From Ochotona curzoniae (taxonomy: Eukaryota; Chordata; Mammalia; Lagomorpha; Ochotonidae), in the NCBI RefSeq assembly GCF_017591425.1, contig NW_024464918.1, forward strand, positions 29,416,001 through 29,480,000: a DNA stretch of 64,000 bases, in the 5' to 3' direction. The position numbers were made by a program, and so were the translations under genes. The notes beneath the pieces were generated by a model. It had not been told where the DNA came from, did not search any database, and saw only the letters and a list, made by a program, of their open reading frames with translations. Position 1 is the first letter of the stretch; each line of letters opens with the position of its first letter. This document shows, in pieces, positions 56,701-63,469 of this stretch.

Positions 56701-59675
56701 CCACACTGAGGGCCTGGGGGTTTTGTAGTTACAGGAGAGAGCCATTGGGTTCGCACAAGGCTGTGAGACAGTTGAGAGTTTATTTTAGGAAGATTGGGAG
56801 TGGAGGTCAGGATTTCTAGTTAAGATGCCACTGTGAGGTCAGAAGGCTTGTAGACCCTCTGCTCTGCAGAGTCCAGAGAAGCAGCCCTGCTGTGGGATGT
56901 CAGGCCTTATGCCAAGAAAGGACAATCAATGAATGTCAATCAAGAATGTAAAGAAAACACTTTCTATTTTCCTAAGTTTTTGTTTTTTAAAAAATCTGAT
57001 TTAAAGTTTCTTACTGATTGGATATTTGCACATAACATTAGACGCTGCCGTTATATTTGCAGAGTAGACTGCTGGTATGTATGCAAGTTTTATGTTTACA
57101 GTTTCATCTAATGGTATCTTCTAAATCATAGCTTCTGCACAGAATCTGAAATACTTTTTCTTCGTTTGTAGACTTCTCTTTCCATGTTCAGTAAGAGTGA
57201 ATTTTCAGTTAAAAGAAGATTCAGTGACTTTCTTGGTTTGCACAGCAAATTAGCAAGCAAATATTTGCATGTTGGTTACATTGTGCCACCAGCTCCGGAA
57301 AAGAGTATAGTAGGTAAGCATGAATTTAAAAATGAGTTTTTGTTACTCCTGTTTAACCATAATCCTTCACTGTTGACATCTCATAATGTCTAGAGTCACT
57401 GAACTTAAATATTCCATTCATAATAATCGTGTGCTGAAGAGTATGTAGTTAATAGGTTGATTTTTTTTGACATCTAAGGTTATAATACAACAAGGTTAAG
57501 TAATGGTGGAAAGTTTACCAAATCTAAAGCCTTTGGAAATCCTAAACTTTTAGCATCATTGGAATACCTTTTTAATGAATCACACTAAGAAGATACCAAC
57601 TTTTTTTTTCTTTCTTTGATTTCGCTTTATTTGAAGCAGATCTGCAGGTTCACTCCTCAGATGCCCAGAGTCACGGCCAGGACAGGCAGACGTCAGGAGC
57701 TAGTTAATCGGGGTGGGTTGTCAGGAATCCCGGGATTTGTGCCAACGTCTGCTATTTTCCGGGCTGTGTGTTAGCAGGAAGCGATCCGAAGTGGAGCTTA
57801 AACTCAAAGCAGACACCCCAGTACGTGATGAAAAGGATCCCTTACTGCCTAATGTCCAAAAAGAAAATTTAGTCTTTCTCTGCTCTTATAAGAACTGCTT
57901 GAAATCACCTTAGTTTATTTTCTACATCAGTGTAATGTTTAAAACAAATAGGAAGCTGGATTGGAAATGAAGCATCTGGAAGTGGCACCTGTGTGGATGT
58001 TGGCATCACAGGCAGTAGCTTAATCTGTAACTGCATTTATTTGCAGTGCAGAATTAGAGGGAGAGAGAGAGCTTTGATCTACTGGTTCACTCCCCAAATG
58101 GTCTCAGTGGCCAAGACAGGTCCAGGCCAAAGCTGAGAACCAGACTCTGTCTGGTCTCCCCGGGACAGGTGCCAAGCCCCGCCTTCCCAGACATGGTAGG
58201 AGGGGGTAAGACCGAAGATTTTTTTTTTTCTCCTGGGAAACTGTATGTGTAATAATTGACATGCCGGCAGTATTTGGTGATTCAGTTTAGACAATTTTAG
58301 GTATCTAAAATGTCTTGATGGATTTTGTTGAATCAAGCATTAGTAGCTGTTATGTATTTATGCAATCCACTTATACAAACTTTATTGGGATATAATGCAC
58401 TCACTTGAAGCATAACTTCAACAGTTTTTTTTCTCTTTAGAATTCAATATACATTACTACAATCAATATACATTGTTCTTGTTACTCTAAAAAGGGACAC
58501 AGTGGGTTGGCGTATCAGGTACAGCTACAACCTGTGGTACCTGTGTGCCATGTTGCCCCTGGTTTGTATCTCAGCTGCTCCCTTGCTAAAGGTCTGGGAA
58601 AAGCAGCAGACAGTGTCTCAGTAACTTGGAGACCCCTGTTACCTATGTGGGAGACCCAGCTGGAACGCCTGGCTTTTGCCTGCGTCAGCTGTTGCCATTG
58701 CAGCCACCTGAGAATCGAACCTGCAGGCGCAGGGAAGTCAGGGCAGCAGGGGGCTGATAGTGTGCAACTCTTGGCTTCACGCCCAGACCCCACCTCCGGC
58801 CTTTAAGTTGGCCTGGGTGTGTGTTCTCTTATTTTTTTGTTTTGCTGTCCTTTTGTTTTTTTTTTTTATCTTTTCTCTTTTTTGTTTTTTTTCGTTTTGC
58901 AACTCTTCGCGAGTCAAACGTGCCTTGTTTTTTTTTTTCTTCAAGCAAAACGGAGGGGGTAGTAGGGGGCCTCACAGTGCCCTTGGCCCTCACCCCTGGT
59001 TGTCCTCTAGTTCACACATCCCTTCCAGCCGCAGGCCATCACTAACTTTTTTCTCCCTGGATCTGTCTGTTCTGGACAGCTAATGAGTAAGGATCATGCG
59101 TGGTCCTTTGAGGCTAGTTTCTTAGCAGCAGGTTTTCAAGTTACTTCTTGCTGTAGCTTGTGTCAATACTTCATTTCACAGAATACATTCTGAAAAGAAA
59201 TGTGAGGATGATGAAAATGTTCATTGAAGTTAAATTTGCTAATTTGGAATTCAGTTATCCATATTGAGCTGTAAACAGAATATATCAGGAATGTAAAATG
59301 TAAGCAACAACAAATAAGCTTTTACAGAAGCAAGGAGTACATTCCAAACACACTTTGAGTTTCTGCCTCATCTGTACTCTCATGTTTTAAGTATGTACCA
59401 GGTTGACATGCTAACATATCATGAGATTTAATTGCTCAAAAGGTTCTGTTTTAGTTGGATATCAGCTCAAAATTTAGGAGGTTTTTGGTTTGTTTGTTTT
59501 TGCCAATTTCAAAATGTATTTTGAATTACGAAGAAATGTTCTTCAAGGCTATTTACATATGTTAGGTACGTAAGATGTCATCCAATTTCTTCAAAGGTAT
59601 GACCAAGGTCAAAGTGGGTAAAGAAGATTCATCATCCACCGAGTTTGTTGAGAAACGGAGAGCAGCTCTGGAAAG
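38667..59675 (+). CDS. SNX2: SNX2, sorting nexin-2 (exons 1-7, 5' part of gene)
   Basis: SNX2 is a PX-BAR sorting nexin. It pairs with SNX5 or SNX6 in the endosomal ESCPE-1 coat, binds PI3P-type lipids on early endosomes and tubulates membrane for retrograde and recycling transport. The coding parts are 38667-38774, 50520-50637, 54848-55011, 56148-56214, 56318-56361, 57172-57313 and 59597-59675. They sum to 722 nt (240 codons plus 2 bases), and all introns are GT-AG with matching phases. Residues 1-139 are acidic and Pro/Ser-rich, with two Asp-Leu-Phe motifs at 26-28 and 72-74. The PX domain starts near residue 140 and carries the lipid-binding Arg-Arg-Phe at 182-184. The product is almost identical to human SNX2 as remembered, with most changes between the two DLF motifs. 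The BAR domain (about 299-519 in human) and the stop codon lie outside the window. The reading frame is intact and the gene looks functional. Confidence 0.97.
39171..39959. other. SNX2 intron 1, 5' part, repeat-free
   Basis: Starts with a TTTCTTTTTCTTTCTTTC tract at 39186-39218, then single-copy-looking intron sequence. No repeat recognised. Confidence 0.5.
39960..40170 (-). mobile_element. Old C-SINE fragment (intron 1)
   Basis: Antisense: TTCCAGGTCTCCCTCAGGGC, CTTCCCAGGTTCCTTAGCAG, ending CTGCTGTGCCCCAGTGCCC. Confidence 0.6.
40175..40496 (-). mobile_element. C-SINE (intron 1)
   Basis: Antisense: TAATTGGAAAGGCAGATTTCC, TGCTTTCCCAGGCCACAAGC, ending GAGCCATGGTGCCAGACCCC. Confidence 0.92.
40601..40632. 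repeat. (GT)n/(TA)n simple repeat
   Basis: GTGTGTGGGTGTATGTGTGTGTGTGTATATAT run in intron 1. Confidence 0.85.
40700..40950 (-). mobile_element. Old C-SINE (intron 1)
   Basis: Antisense: TTGAAAGGCAAATCTTCCATG, CTCACAGTGCCTGCAACAGC, TGGCAGGCAGGGATCC, GAGGGAGCTGGGCC. Raised CpG near 40890. Confidence 0.65.
40960..41265. other. Unassigned intron 1
   Basis: Nothing recognised. Confidence 0.5.
41266..41458 (+). mobile_element. C-SINE with internal deletion (intron 1)
   Basis: Sense: GGGGCTGACACAGTGGCTTAAC, TGCCAGCATCCGTTATGG, then a jump from CCACCTCCTACCCAGCC to ATTTGGGAAGTGAACC, so the GGAAAGCAG-to-GGCTTC core is missing. The head matches the older lagomorph C-repeat type. Confidence 0.85.
41459..42119. 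other. Unassigned intron 1
   Basis: AT-rich; nothing recognised. Confidence 0.5.
42120..42424 (-). mobile_element. C-SINE (intron 1)
   Basis: Antisense: (ATT)n tail, TTATTTGAAAGGCAGC, ACTGCTTTTCCCATTCTG, ending GCTGTGCCACAATGCCAGCCCC. Confidence 0.9.
42425..42834. other. Unassigned intron 1
   Basis: Nothing recognised. Confidence 0.5.
42835..43155 (+). mobile_element. C-SINE (intron 1)
   Basis: Sense: CAGGCCCCGCACAGTGGCTC, GATGGCTCAAAGCCTTGGG, GTTGGGGAGTGAACAAGAG, CTCCTCTCTGTATATCTG, tail CCAATAAGAAATAAAC. Confidence 0.9.
43185..43325 (+). mobile_element. Old C-SINE 3' fragment (intron 1)
   Basis: Diverged: GATTTGGGCTCCTAGCTTCC, GAAACTCTCACCTCTTTC-type sequence and CTTTGCCCTTCAGATAAAG. 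Its tail is the target of the next insertion. Confidence 0.5.
43343..43666 (-). mobile_element. Young full-length C-SINE (intron 1)
   Basis: Antisense, with a 15-bp TSD: CAGATAAAGAGTTTT (43328-43342) and CAGATAAATAGTTTT (43667-43681). Inserted in the tail of an older SINE. Confidence 0.96.
43682..44361. other. Unassigned intron 1
   Basis: Nothing recognised. Confidence 0.5.
44362..44635 (-). mobile_element. Old C-SINE (intron 1)
   Basis: Antisense: AATTCACTCCCTAAAAATGCC, GCAACAGCCAGGGTGGGGCC, AGCAGGAAGCCGACTCTGAAG, ending CTGTGGGC. Confidence 0.8.
44676..45269 (-). mobile_element. Old C-SINE split by a younger one (intron 1)
   Basis: The antisense start (AGATATTTGAATTGTGGAG, GAGAGGGAGAGAGAGACTC, 44676-44731) resumes at 45035 with CCTCTGCTTTACTCTCCAAATGG and ends GCACTGTGCCACAACTGGCCCC. 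The break sits exactly at the 'GAGATCTTCC...' region of the element. Confidence 0.85.
44735..45034 (-). mobile_element. Younger C-SINE nested in the older one
   Basis: Antisense: AAAGATTTATTTATTTTTATTG, TCAGATATGCAGAGAGG, CTTTCCAAGGCCACAGGC, CACTAGGCAACCTTGCTGGGCC. Confidence 0.92.
45270..45734. other. Unassigned intron 1
   Basis: Nothing recognised. Confidence 0.5.
45735..45931 (+). mobile_element. C-SINE with internal deletion (intron 1)
   Basis: Sense: GGGCCGAGCGTGATGGCCTAG head joined after about 90 bp to GCAGCCACTTGGGGAATGCAC; the core is missing. The tail AATAAATAAAATCTTT is the target of the next SINE. Confidence 0.88.
45946..46279 (+). mobile_element. Young full-length C-SINE (intron 1)
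   Basis: A 12-bp TSD: AGAAACTTACTA (45934-45945) and AGAAGCTTACTA (46280-46291). Intact A-box and B-box regions (GTAATACCTTAGTCGTTAAAG; GTTCTAATCCCGG). Confidence 0.96.
46355..46600 (-). mobile_element. Old C-SINE (intron 1)
   Basis: Antisense: GATTATTTGAGAGGGAGAGCC, CTCATTCCCCAGATGGCC, GATCTCCCACAGTGGCAG. 5' end lost. Confidence 0.75.
47000..47250 (+). mobile_element. Old C-SINE inside the L1 remnant
   Basis: Sense: GAATGCTTGGCACAGCAGTTAAG, AGCTGCCTGCCGTGTGCGAG, TTCTCACTACATCCTGGGG. The 3' end is replaced by (GT)n. Confidence 0.65.
47251..47291. repeat. (GT)n microsatellite
   Basis: About twenty GT units with single CT and GC interruptions. Confidence 0.95.
47815..48180 (-). mobile_element. 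C-SINE with a purine/pyrimidine expansion (intron 1)
   Basis: Antisense. Between the tail and GTAGGAAAGTCAGC there is an extra GA-rich then CT/TTTG-rich stretch (about 47850-47920), so the 3' end looks expanded or carries a second SINE tail. Ends GCCATCATGCCATCCCC. Confidence 0.85.
48229..48375 (-). mobile_element. C-SINE 3' fragment (intron 1)
   Basis: Antisense, (TTTA)n tail then TTTATCGCAAAGTCAAATATAG, GATGATTCACTGCCCAAGTG, CCGATCCGAAGCCGGGACG, where it stops. Confidence 0.88.
48376..48826. other. Unassigned intron 1, possible old SINE pieces
   Basis: The stretch near 48620-48770 (CCACAAATACCTGTAACCAGG) may be a decayed antisense C-SINE. Confidence 0.4.
48827..48889. repeat. 21-bp x3 minisatellite
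   Basis: Three head-to-tail 21-bp units sharing CTGTGCGCCT (48827, 48848, 48869). CpG is kept in each unit at the GCGC step. Confidence 0.85.
49167..49468 (+). mobile_element. Old C-SINE (intron 1)
   Basis: Sense: GGGCTGCTGTTGCCTTACAG head, GCATTTAGGAGGTGGACCAG, CTTTCTTTCCTC block and TTTCAAATAAAG tail. Confidence 0.75.
49500..50115 (-). mobile_element. Old C-SINE split by a sense C-SINE (intron 1)
   Basis: The antisense part 49500-49705 (GGCTTCAGAGTTGGGCTGTAC, GGAGCTGGATAGGAAGT) continues at 50036 with CAGCAGGTGGAACTGAAACC and GCATTATCCTAGGCCCAC. Confidence 0.8.
49706..50034 (+). mobile_element. C-SINE nested in the older antisense copy
   Basis: Sense: GGCCAACACATTGACTCAAC, CTTCCTGCTTGTGGCCTAGG, CATTTGGGGTGTGAACCAG, tail AAATAAATAAATGAATC. 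Confidence 0.92.
50116..50519. other. Intron 1, 3' end
   Basis: Repeat-free approach to exon 2; TTGTTGTTCTTTAAAACAG is the acceptor. Confidence 0.6.
50520..50637 (+). CDS. SNX2: SNX2 exon 2 (residues 37-75 plus 1 base)
   Basis: The acceptor TTTAAAACAG precedes the exon and the donor GTAACG follows it. The exon encodes a Ser/Pro-rich start ([15 protein letters not shown]) and the second acidic DLF motif (R-E-D-L-F-A, residues 70-75). It ends in phase 1, and the glutamate codon is completed by exon 3. The stretch [13 protein letters not shown] differs at several places from the human sequence as remembered, so this linker evolves faster than the motifs on either side. Confidence 0.96.
50638..51149. 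other. Intron 2, 5' part
   Basis: No repeat recognised. Confidence 0.5.
51150..51405 (+). mobile_element. C-SINE joined to an antisense SINE end (intron 2)
   Basis: Sense part 51150-51340: GGGCCCGACTGTGGCCTAGC, GGGATGGCTCAAGTAAAGG. Then 51350-51405 (GCAGTGGCTTAGCCCTCTGTG) looks like the reversed 5' end of another copy. Confidence 0.7.
51406..52194. other. Unassigned intron 2
   Basis: Nothing recognised. Confidence 0.5.
52195..52470 (-). mobile_element. Old C-SINE (intron 2)
   Basis: Antisense: TTAATTTGAAAGGCAGAGTC, CTGCTGGTTCACCTCAC, GTTAGCAGGGAGCTGGCTGAG. Confidence 0.85.
52795..53020 (+). mobile_element. Old C-SINE (intron 2)
   Basis: Sense: GTGTCGCAGTTAAGCTGCTG, GAAGGCTCCTGGCTGTGGCC, CTCTCTTTCTCTCTCTGTC, tail TTTAAATAAATTC. 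Confidence 0.75.
53021..54069. other. Unassigned intron 2 (1 kb)
   Basis: Nothing firm recognised; some short stretches may be L1- or L2-derived. Confidence 0.45.
54070..54250 (+). repeat. L2-like 3' end (intron 2)
   Basis: CTAGATTATAAGCTCCCTGAGGGCAGG, TTTGTGTTTCTCCCTTGCG, CTTAGTACAGTGTTAAATAG: the remembered tail of LINE2-type repeats. Confidence 0.6.
54251..54847. other. Intron 2, 3' end
   Basis: AT-rich, no repeat recognised; leads to the exon 3 acceptor. Confidence 0.5.
54848..55011 (+). CDS. SNX2: SNX2 exon 3 (residues 76-130)
   Basis: The acceptor is TGTATCTAG and the donor GTAGGG. The exon completes Glu76 and encodes a low-complexity linker with repeated Ser-Pro and Thr-Pro pairs (L-D-S-P, S-E-P-S-P, V-T-P-V-T-P-T), then A-P-R-I-E-S-K and F-D-R-S-R-E-E. 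It ends in phase 0. No fold is expected; the Ser/Thr-Pro pairs are possible proline-directed phosphorylation sites (inference). Confidence 0.97.
55167..55507 (-). mobile_element. Young full-length C-SINE (intron 3)
   Basis: Antisense, with a perfect 12-bp TSD CTTTGCCTTCTT at 55155-55166 and 55508-55519. The perfect TSD and high CpG content (GAAGCGGGGCGGCC) make it one of the youngest in the window. It lies 155 bp after the exon 3 donor. Confidence 0.97.
55520..56147. other. Intron 3, 3' part
   Basis: Single A and T homopolymer runs (about 55720 and 55970); otherwise unremarkable. Confidence 0.5.
56148..56214 (+). CDS. SNX2: SNX2 exon 4 (residues 131-152 plus 1 base)
   Basis: This short exon lies between TTCTTCCAG and the consensus donor GTGAGT. 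It encodes [22 protein letters not shown]. The [10 protein letters not shown] part is the first beta strand of the PX domain. Phase 1 end. Confidence 0.97.
56318..56361 (+). CDS. SNX2: SNX2 exon 5 (residues 153-167)
   Basis: A 44-nt exon, the smallest seen here, separated from exon 4 by an intron of only 103 bp. It completes Gly153 and encodes [14 protein letters not shown], the second PX strand. Acceptor CTGGTAG, donor GTGAGC, phase 0. Confidence 0.97.
56362..57171. other. Intron 5
   Basis: No SINE recognised; the only long SNX2 interval here free of them. Confidence 0.5.
57172..57313 (+). CDS. SNX2: SNX2 exon 6 (PX core, residues 168-214 plus 1 base)
   Basis: This exon encodes the PX lipid-binding core: [10 protein letters not shown] (the Arg-Arg-Phe at 182-184 contacts the 3-phosphate and inositol ring in PX domains), the helix L-H-S-K-L, and the proline loop V-P-P-A-P-E-K-S that inserts into membrane. 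No key residue is missing. Acceptor TTTGTAG, donor GTAAGC, phase 1. Confidence 0.97.
57600..57825 (-). mobile_element. Old C-SINE (intron 6)
   Basis: Antisense: CTGCAGGTTCACTCCTCAG, ATGCCCAGAGTCACGGCC, GTGTTAGCAGGAAGCGATCC. Confidence 0.7.
57948..58190 (-). mobile_element. Two C-SINE fragments in tandem (intron 6)
   Basis: 57948-58025 is the antisense 5' end of one copy (GGAAGCTGGATTGGAAATGAAG, GGCAGTAGCTTAATCTG). 58035-58190 is the antisense 3' end of another (GAGGGAGAGAGAGAGCTTTG, GGTTCACTCCCCAAATGG). Confidence 0.7.
58495..58745 (+). mobile_element. Old C-SINE (intron 6)
   Basis: Sense: GACACAGTGGGTTGGCGTATC, GTTTGTATCTCAGCTGCTCC, AGGTCTGGGAAAAGCAGCAG, CCACCTGAGAATCGAACC. The tail is replaced by unrelated sequence. 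Confidence 0.8.
58831..58945. repeat. T-rich low complexity
   Basis: Long T runs broken by G and C, in intron 6 on the transcribed strand. Confidence 0.85.
58946..59596. other. Intron 6, 3' end
   Basis: Nothing recognised before the exon 7 acceptor. Confidence 0.5.
59597..59675 (+). CDS. SNX2: SNX2 exon 7 (residues 215-240 plus 2 bases)
   Basis: The exon starts after TTCTTCAAAG and ends before GTAATG, leaving two bases of an Arg codon. It encodes [11 protein letters not shown] then [15 protein letters not shown], the PX segment whose R-R-x-x-L-x-R helix helps bind phosphoinositide. The next exon, expected to begin Tyr-Leu-Gln, was not found before 64000. The acceptor polypyrimidine tract is broken by purines and looks weaker than the others. 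Confidence 0.96.
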
Positions 59676-60582
59676 GTAATGCTGGCTGCCAGACTTCACT
59701 GCGCGCCAATAGTTGCTTTTAACTTTTATTTTCTTCTGGCCTAAAATCAGTAGTTGTGTTGGGTAGAAAAGGTTTGGGGAAATTATGTGTATCTCAATGG
59801 CACATGTTTTTTTTAACACTCAGACAGCTTATTTCTTGTCTTAGCACTGAATTGTTTGTATTTTAAGGAAGTGTCAACAGTAAAGTCAGCTTTGGACAAG
59901 TGCAGTAACAAAGCCTATAGAATTTGCAGCTGAAAAGAAATCTCCCACTAGAAGCAATTGAACAGGTTGTGACTGTAGGACTGAGACGTTGCCCAGTCAA
60001 GGACGTAAGTTATGTCAAGACCATTGTAGGGTAGGCGTTAGATTGGGTCTTGTTGCATGAGCAGTCAGCCACGGGATATTTTGAAGGATAAAAATAGACA
60101 CTACTCTGCCTTGGCTTCACTTAGTCCTTCCTGGCTGAGCAACTTGCACAGAGCTTTCAAATCTTGGTTTTCTCTGAGTAAATCTGAAGTATTTCAAGTG
60201 ACATGCTTGCTGAGAAACTTGATGAAGATTGATTGTACCAAGGACACGTCATCTGATTCCGCCTTAGCTTCTGCCCGCACTGCATCACCGAGTGCTTCCT
60301 ATAGAGTCTTACAGTGCGAAAGAGAGTTAAGGGACTATGTTGGCGCTTGATCTACTGTGTATGTGTGAATAATCTTGTTTTTACTAAAAAATGTCACTTG
60401 TGAAATGCTAGCTTAGTGGAATTTTCAGTACTAAAAAACTAATATGAAGGAGAAGTTCATTTTCAATTAGAAAAAAAATGACTAAAAATGTTGACATAAA
60501 GGTTTAGAAAGAGAAGAGCTACAATAAATTATTTAGTTTTTCTGTAATTCCTTTTCTCCAATTTTGGCTAGTTTTAGTTTCT
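59676..60582. other. Intron 7, 5' part
   Basis: No repeat recognised. A 97-codon frame at 60057-60350 does not match the expected SNX2 exon 8 and is not supported as coding. Confidence 0.5.
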
Positions 60583-60591
60583 GTGCATATT

Positions 60592-60930
60592 GTTTTTTTT
60601 TTTAAGATTTATTTTATTTTTATTGGAAAGGCAGATATACAGAGAGGAACAGAGGCAGAGAAAGATCTTCTGCCTGATGATTCACTCCCCAAGTGACCGA
60701 AACAACCGGTGCTGCACCGATCTAAAACCAGGAGCCAGGAGCCTCCTCCAGGTCTCCCACGTGAGTGCAGGGTCCCAAGGCTTTGGGCCGTCCTCCACTG
60801 CCCTCCCAGGTCACAAGCAGGGAGCTGGATGGGAAGTGGAGCTGCCAGGATTAGAACCGGTGCCCATATAGGATCCCAGCTCGCTCAAGGCGAGGACTTC
60901 AGCCGCTAGGCAACACCGCACCAGGCCCCC
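60592..60930 (-). mobile_element. Young full-length C-SINE (intron 7)
   Basis: Antisense, with a 9-bp TSD GTGCATATT at 60583-60591 and 60931-60939. Confidence 0.95.
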
Positions 60931-61197
60931 GTGCATATTTTTAATATAATCTTAAAAGTGTGTATTTCTTAGTTTAAAGCTGTGTGTCCCTTACCCTTCC
61001 ATACAGCCAACGTTTCTAAAGTTCTTTTTCTATGGCGTTCGTATCTATTTGAGTATCAGGACAGGCCTGTCTGTAGGTCCCAAACCCGGCTGGATCTGTG
61101 GCTCGGGGAAGTGGCCGCCTATGAATTTACTGATGCTGGGATTCTCATTTATGTGTTCATTTACATGTTTGTTCAGCTTAGAGATTCCAAATGCTGA

Positions 61198-61515
61198 TCC
61201 TTTTTTATGACTTTGTAATTCATTCATAATTTTTTTTAGATTTATTTTTATGGGAAAGTCAAATATACAGAGAGAAGAGACAGAGAGGAAGATCTTCTGT
61301 CCACTGATTCATTCCCCAGGTGGGCACAAAGCCGGAGCTGCGCCGATCTGAAGCCAGGAGCCTCTTCCAGATTTCCATGTGAGCACAGGTCTCCAGATTT
61401 GGGGCCATCCTCAACTGCTTTACCGCAGGGCTGCCAGGACACAAACCCACACCCATATGGGATCCCGGTGCATGCAAAGCAAGGGCTTTAGGTGCTAGGC
61501 TACGGCACTGGGCCC
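61198..61515 (-). mobile_element. C-SINE with extra 3' sequence inside its TSD (intron 7)
   Basis: Antisense SINE body 61227-61515 with a core deletion (CTGCTTTACCGCAGGGCTGCC). An 11-bp perfect TSD CCAAATGCTGA lies at 61187-61197 and 61516-61526. The 29 bp between the left TSD and the SINE tail (61198-61226) are not SINE sequence and contain a second T run (CCTTTTTTATG). Confidence 0.85.
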
Positions 61516-61734
61516 CCAAATGCTGAACTTAAATGAAATGCTAAATATCTGCTATAAAAACTAGGAAGAGAAAGGAAGTCATCCAGTGCTCTGGTGCCCC
61601 ATGCTCCATTCGGTGTGAGGTCAGCCGCACTGCTTCCAGGGGAGAAGCCAAGAGGGCTTGTGGTTGTCTTAGCACTTGACGTCTTCTGCTGAGATAATAC
61701 TGATATGTCTTATACGCACGTGTGCACTCTGCAG

Positions 61735-61764
61735 GTATAAACCAGTATAAACCAGTATAAACCA
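61735..61764. repeat. 10-bp x3 minisatellite
   Basis: GTATAAACCA repeated three times without mismatch. Confidence 0.95.
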
Positions 61765-61810
61765 GGAAACGTAGAGGACCATAATGACAGTGTACGAGAC
61801 TGAAAATCCC

Positions 61811-62139
61811 AGGCCCGGCGCGGTAGCATAGTGGCTGAAGTCATTGCCTTGTACCAACCAGGATCCCATGAGGGCTTAGGTTTGAGTCCCAGCAGCCCTA
61901 CTTCCCATCCAGCTCCCTGCTTGTGGCCTGGGAAAGCAGTTGAGGACGGCCAAAAGCCTTGGCACCCTGCACCCGCGTGGGAGATCCGGAAGAGGCTCCT
62001 GGTTCCTGGCTCTGGATTAGTGCAGCTCTGGCCATTGCGGCTGCTTGGGGAGTGAATCATTGGATGGAAGATCTTTCTCTCTGTCTCCTCCTCTTTATGT
62101 CTGACTTTCCAATAAAAATACATAAGTTTTTTAAAAAAA
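61811..62139 (+). mobile_element. Full-length C-SINE (intron 7)
   Basis: Sense: GGCCCGGCGCGGTAGCATAG to CCAATAAAAATACATAAG. Head-on to the copy at 61198-61515. Confidence 0.95.
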
Positions 62140-62340
62140 GATTTAGAATCTCTTTGAAGTTGAAACCTGCAGTGCGTGTGCATTGAGTTGTGTAACAGTG
62201 AACAGGCTACTTAAATGACTCTTATCTCTGAAGTGTGTCACAATCCTGATTGTGTCAGGATTGGGCTTGTGACAGACATATAAAAATCCAGATGATGGGC
62301 CTAAATATTTAAGCTAGATTTCACATTAAGGAGTTTGGAG

Positions 62341-62675
62341 GGCCTGGGATGATAGCATAGTGGTTAAAGTCCTCACCTTGAATGCACCAGGATCCCATAT
62401 GGGCACTGGTTCTAATCCCGGTGGCCCCGCTTCCCATCCAGCTCCCTGCTTGTGGCCTGGGAAGGCGGTCGAGGACGGCCCAATGCCTTGGGATCCTGCG
62501 CCTACATGGGAGACATGGAAGAGCTTCTGGCTCCTGGCTTCGAATCTGCTCAGCTTCAGTGGTTGTGGTCACTTGGGGAGTGAACCATCGGACGGAAGAT
62601 CTTCCTCTCTGTCTCTGTTTCTCTCTGTATATCTGCCTTTCCAATAAAAATAAATCTTTAAAAACAAAAACAAAA
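62341..62675 (+). mobile_element. Young full-length C-SINE (intron 7)
   Basis: A 13-bp TSD: AAGGAGTTTGGAG (62328-62340) and AAGAAGTTTGGAG (62676-62688), one mismatch. The tail ends (AAAAAC)n. Confidence 0.96.
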
Positions 62676-62867
62676 AAGAAGTTTGGAGGCAAGGAGCAGT
62701 TCTAGGTGATTTAATTTGTCCAACAAGCTTTTTGCCTTACATTAAGTCTAGTGAATGCTAGTGAGTCCATAGGGCCCTTCTTTTCTACAGTAGCAACCTA
62801 ATTGGCCTCCCTGTCTTCATGTTTAACACCTTTCTCTCTCTGTGTCTCTGTCTCTCTCTCTCTCTGA

Positions 62868-63145
62868 TAGATTTTACAGAGAGAAAGATCTTCCATTGGC
62901 TGGTTTACTCCCCGAAAGGCCTCAATGACCAGAGCTGATCACATCGAAAGCTTTAGAGCCAAGAGCTTCCTCCAGGTCTCCCAAGCAGGTGCAGGGTCCC
63001 AAAGACCTGGGCCTTCCTCCACTGCTTTCAGGCTGTTAACAGGGAGCTGGATCAAAAGTGCAACAAACACAAACACAAACACTGGCGCCTGTATGGGATG
63101 CCAGTGCTACAGCAGATTAACCTACACTGCCACACCAGCCCTCTC
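62868..63145 (-). mobile_element. C-SINE (intron 7)
   Basis: Antisense, after a (TC)n at 62833-62863: GAGAGAAAGATCTTCCATTGG, TAACAGGGAGCTGGATC, a small (ACAAAC)3 at 63062-63080, ending CACTGCCACACCAGCCC. Confidence 0.88.
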
Positions 63146-63325
63146 ACTGTCTCTATTCCAGTCCCCACTCTGCTGCCCCTCCCATGCTGGTCCCATCCCT
63201 CTCGGTGCCAGCCCTCGCTCTTTCCACACTGCTTCCCCTCGTTCTGGATGCCGGCCCTCTCGCTCTCTTTCTGCGGTGCCCTCTCTCTCTCTGTGCCGAC
63301 CCTCTCCCTTTCTACTTGGCGCTTC
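63136..63325. repeat. Degenerate pyrimidine-rich tandem repeat
   Basis: Units of roughly 25-50 bp built around TGCCAGCCCTCTCGCTCTTTC (63210, 63250, 63280, 63295), starting where the preceding SINE ends (CCAGCCCTCTCACTGTCTC). It may have grown from that SINE's 5' end. Confidence 0.6.
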
Positions 63326-63469
63326 CTCACTCTGAGTATCAGTTATCCTTGTAGGACAACAATCCAGTTGTTCTTTCTGCTCAGTTCACTCAGTAGAAGT
63401 CAAGTCCTTATCATGGACGGTGCTCTGCGTTTGCATCATTCTTAAATGTTGACTCTCATTTTCCAGACT

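Noticed and set aside
60057..60350. 97-codon open frame considered as SNX2 exon 8
   Set aside because: Does not contain the expected Y-L-Q-R-T-V-K-H-P continuation and has no matching splice acceptor.
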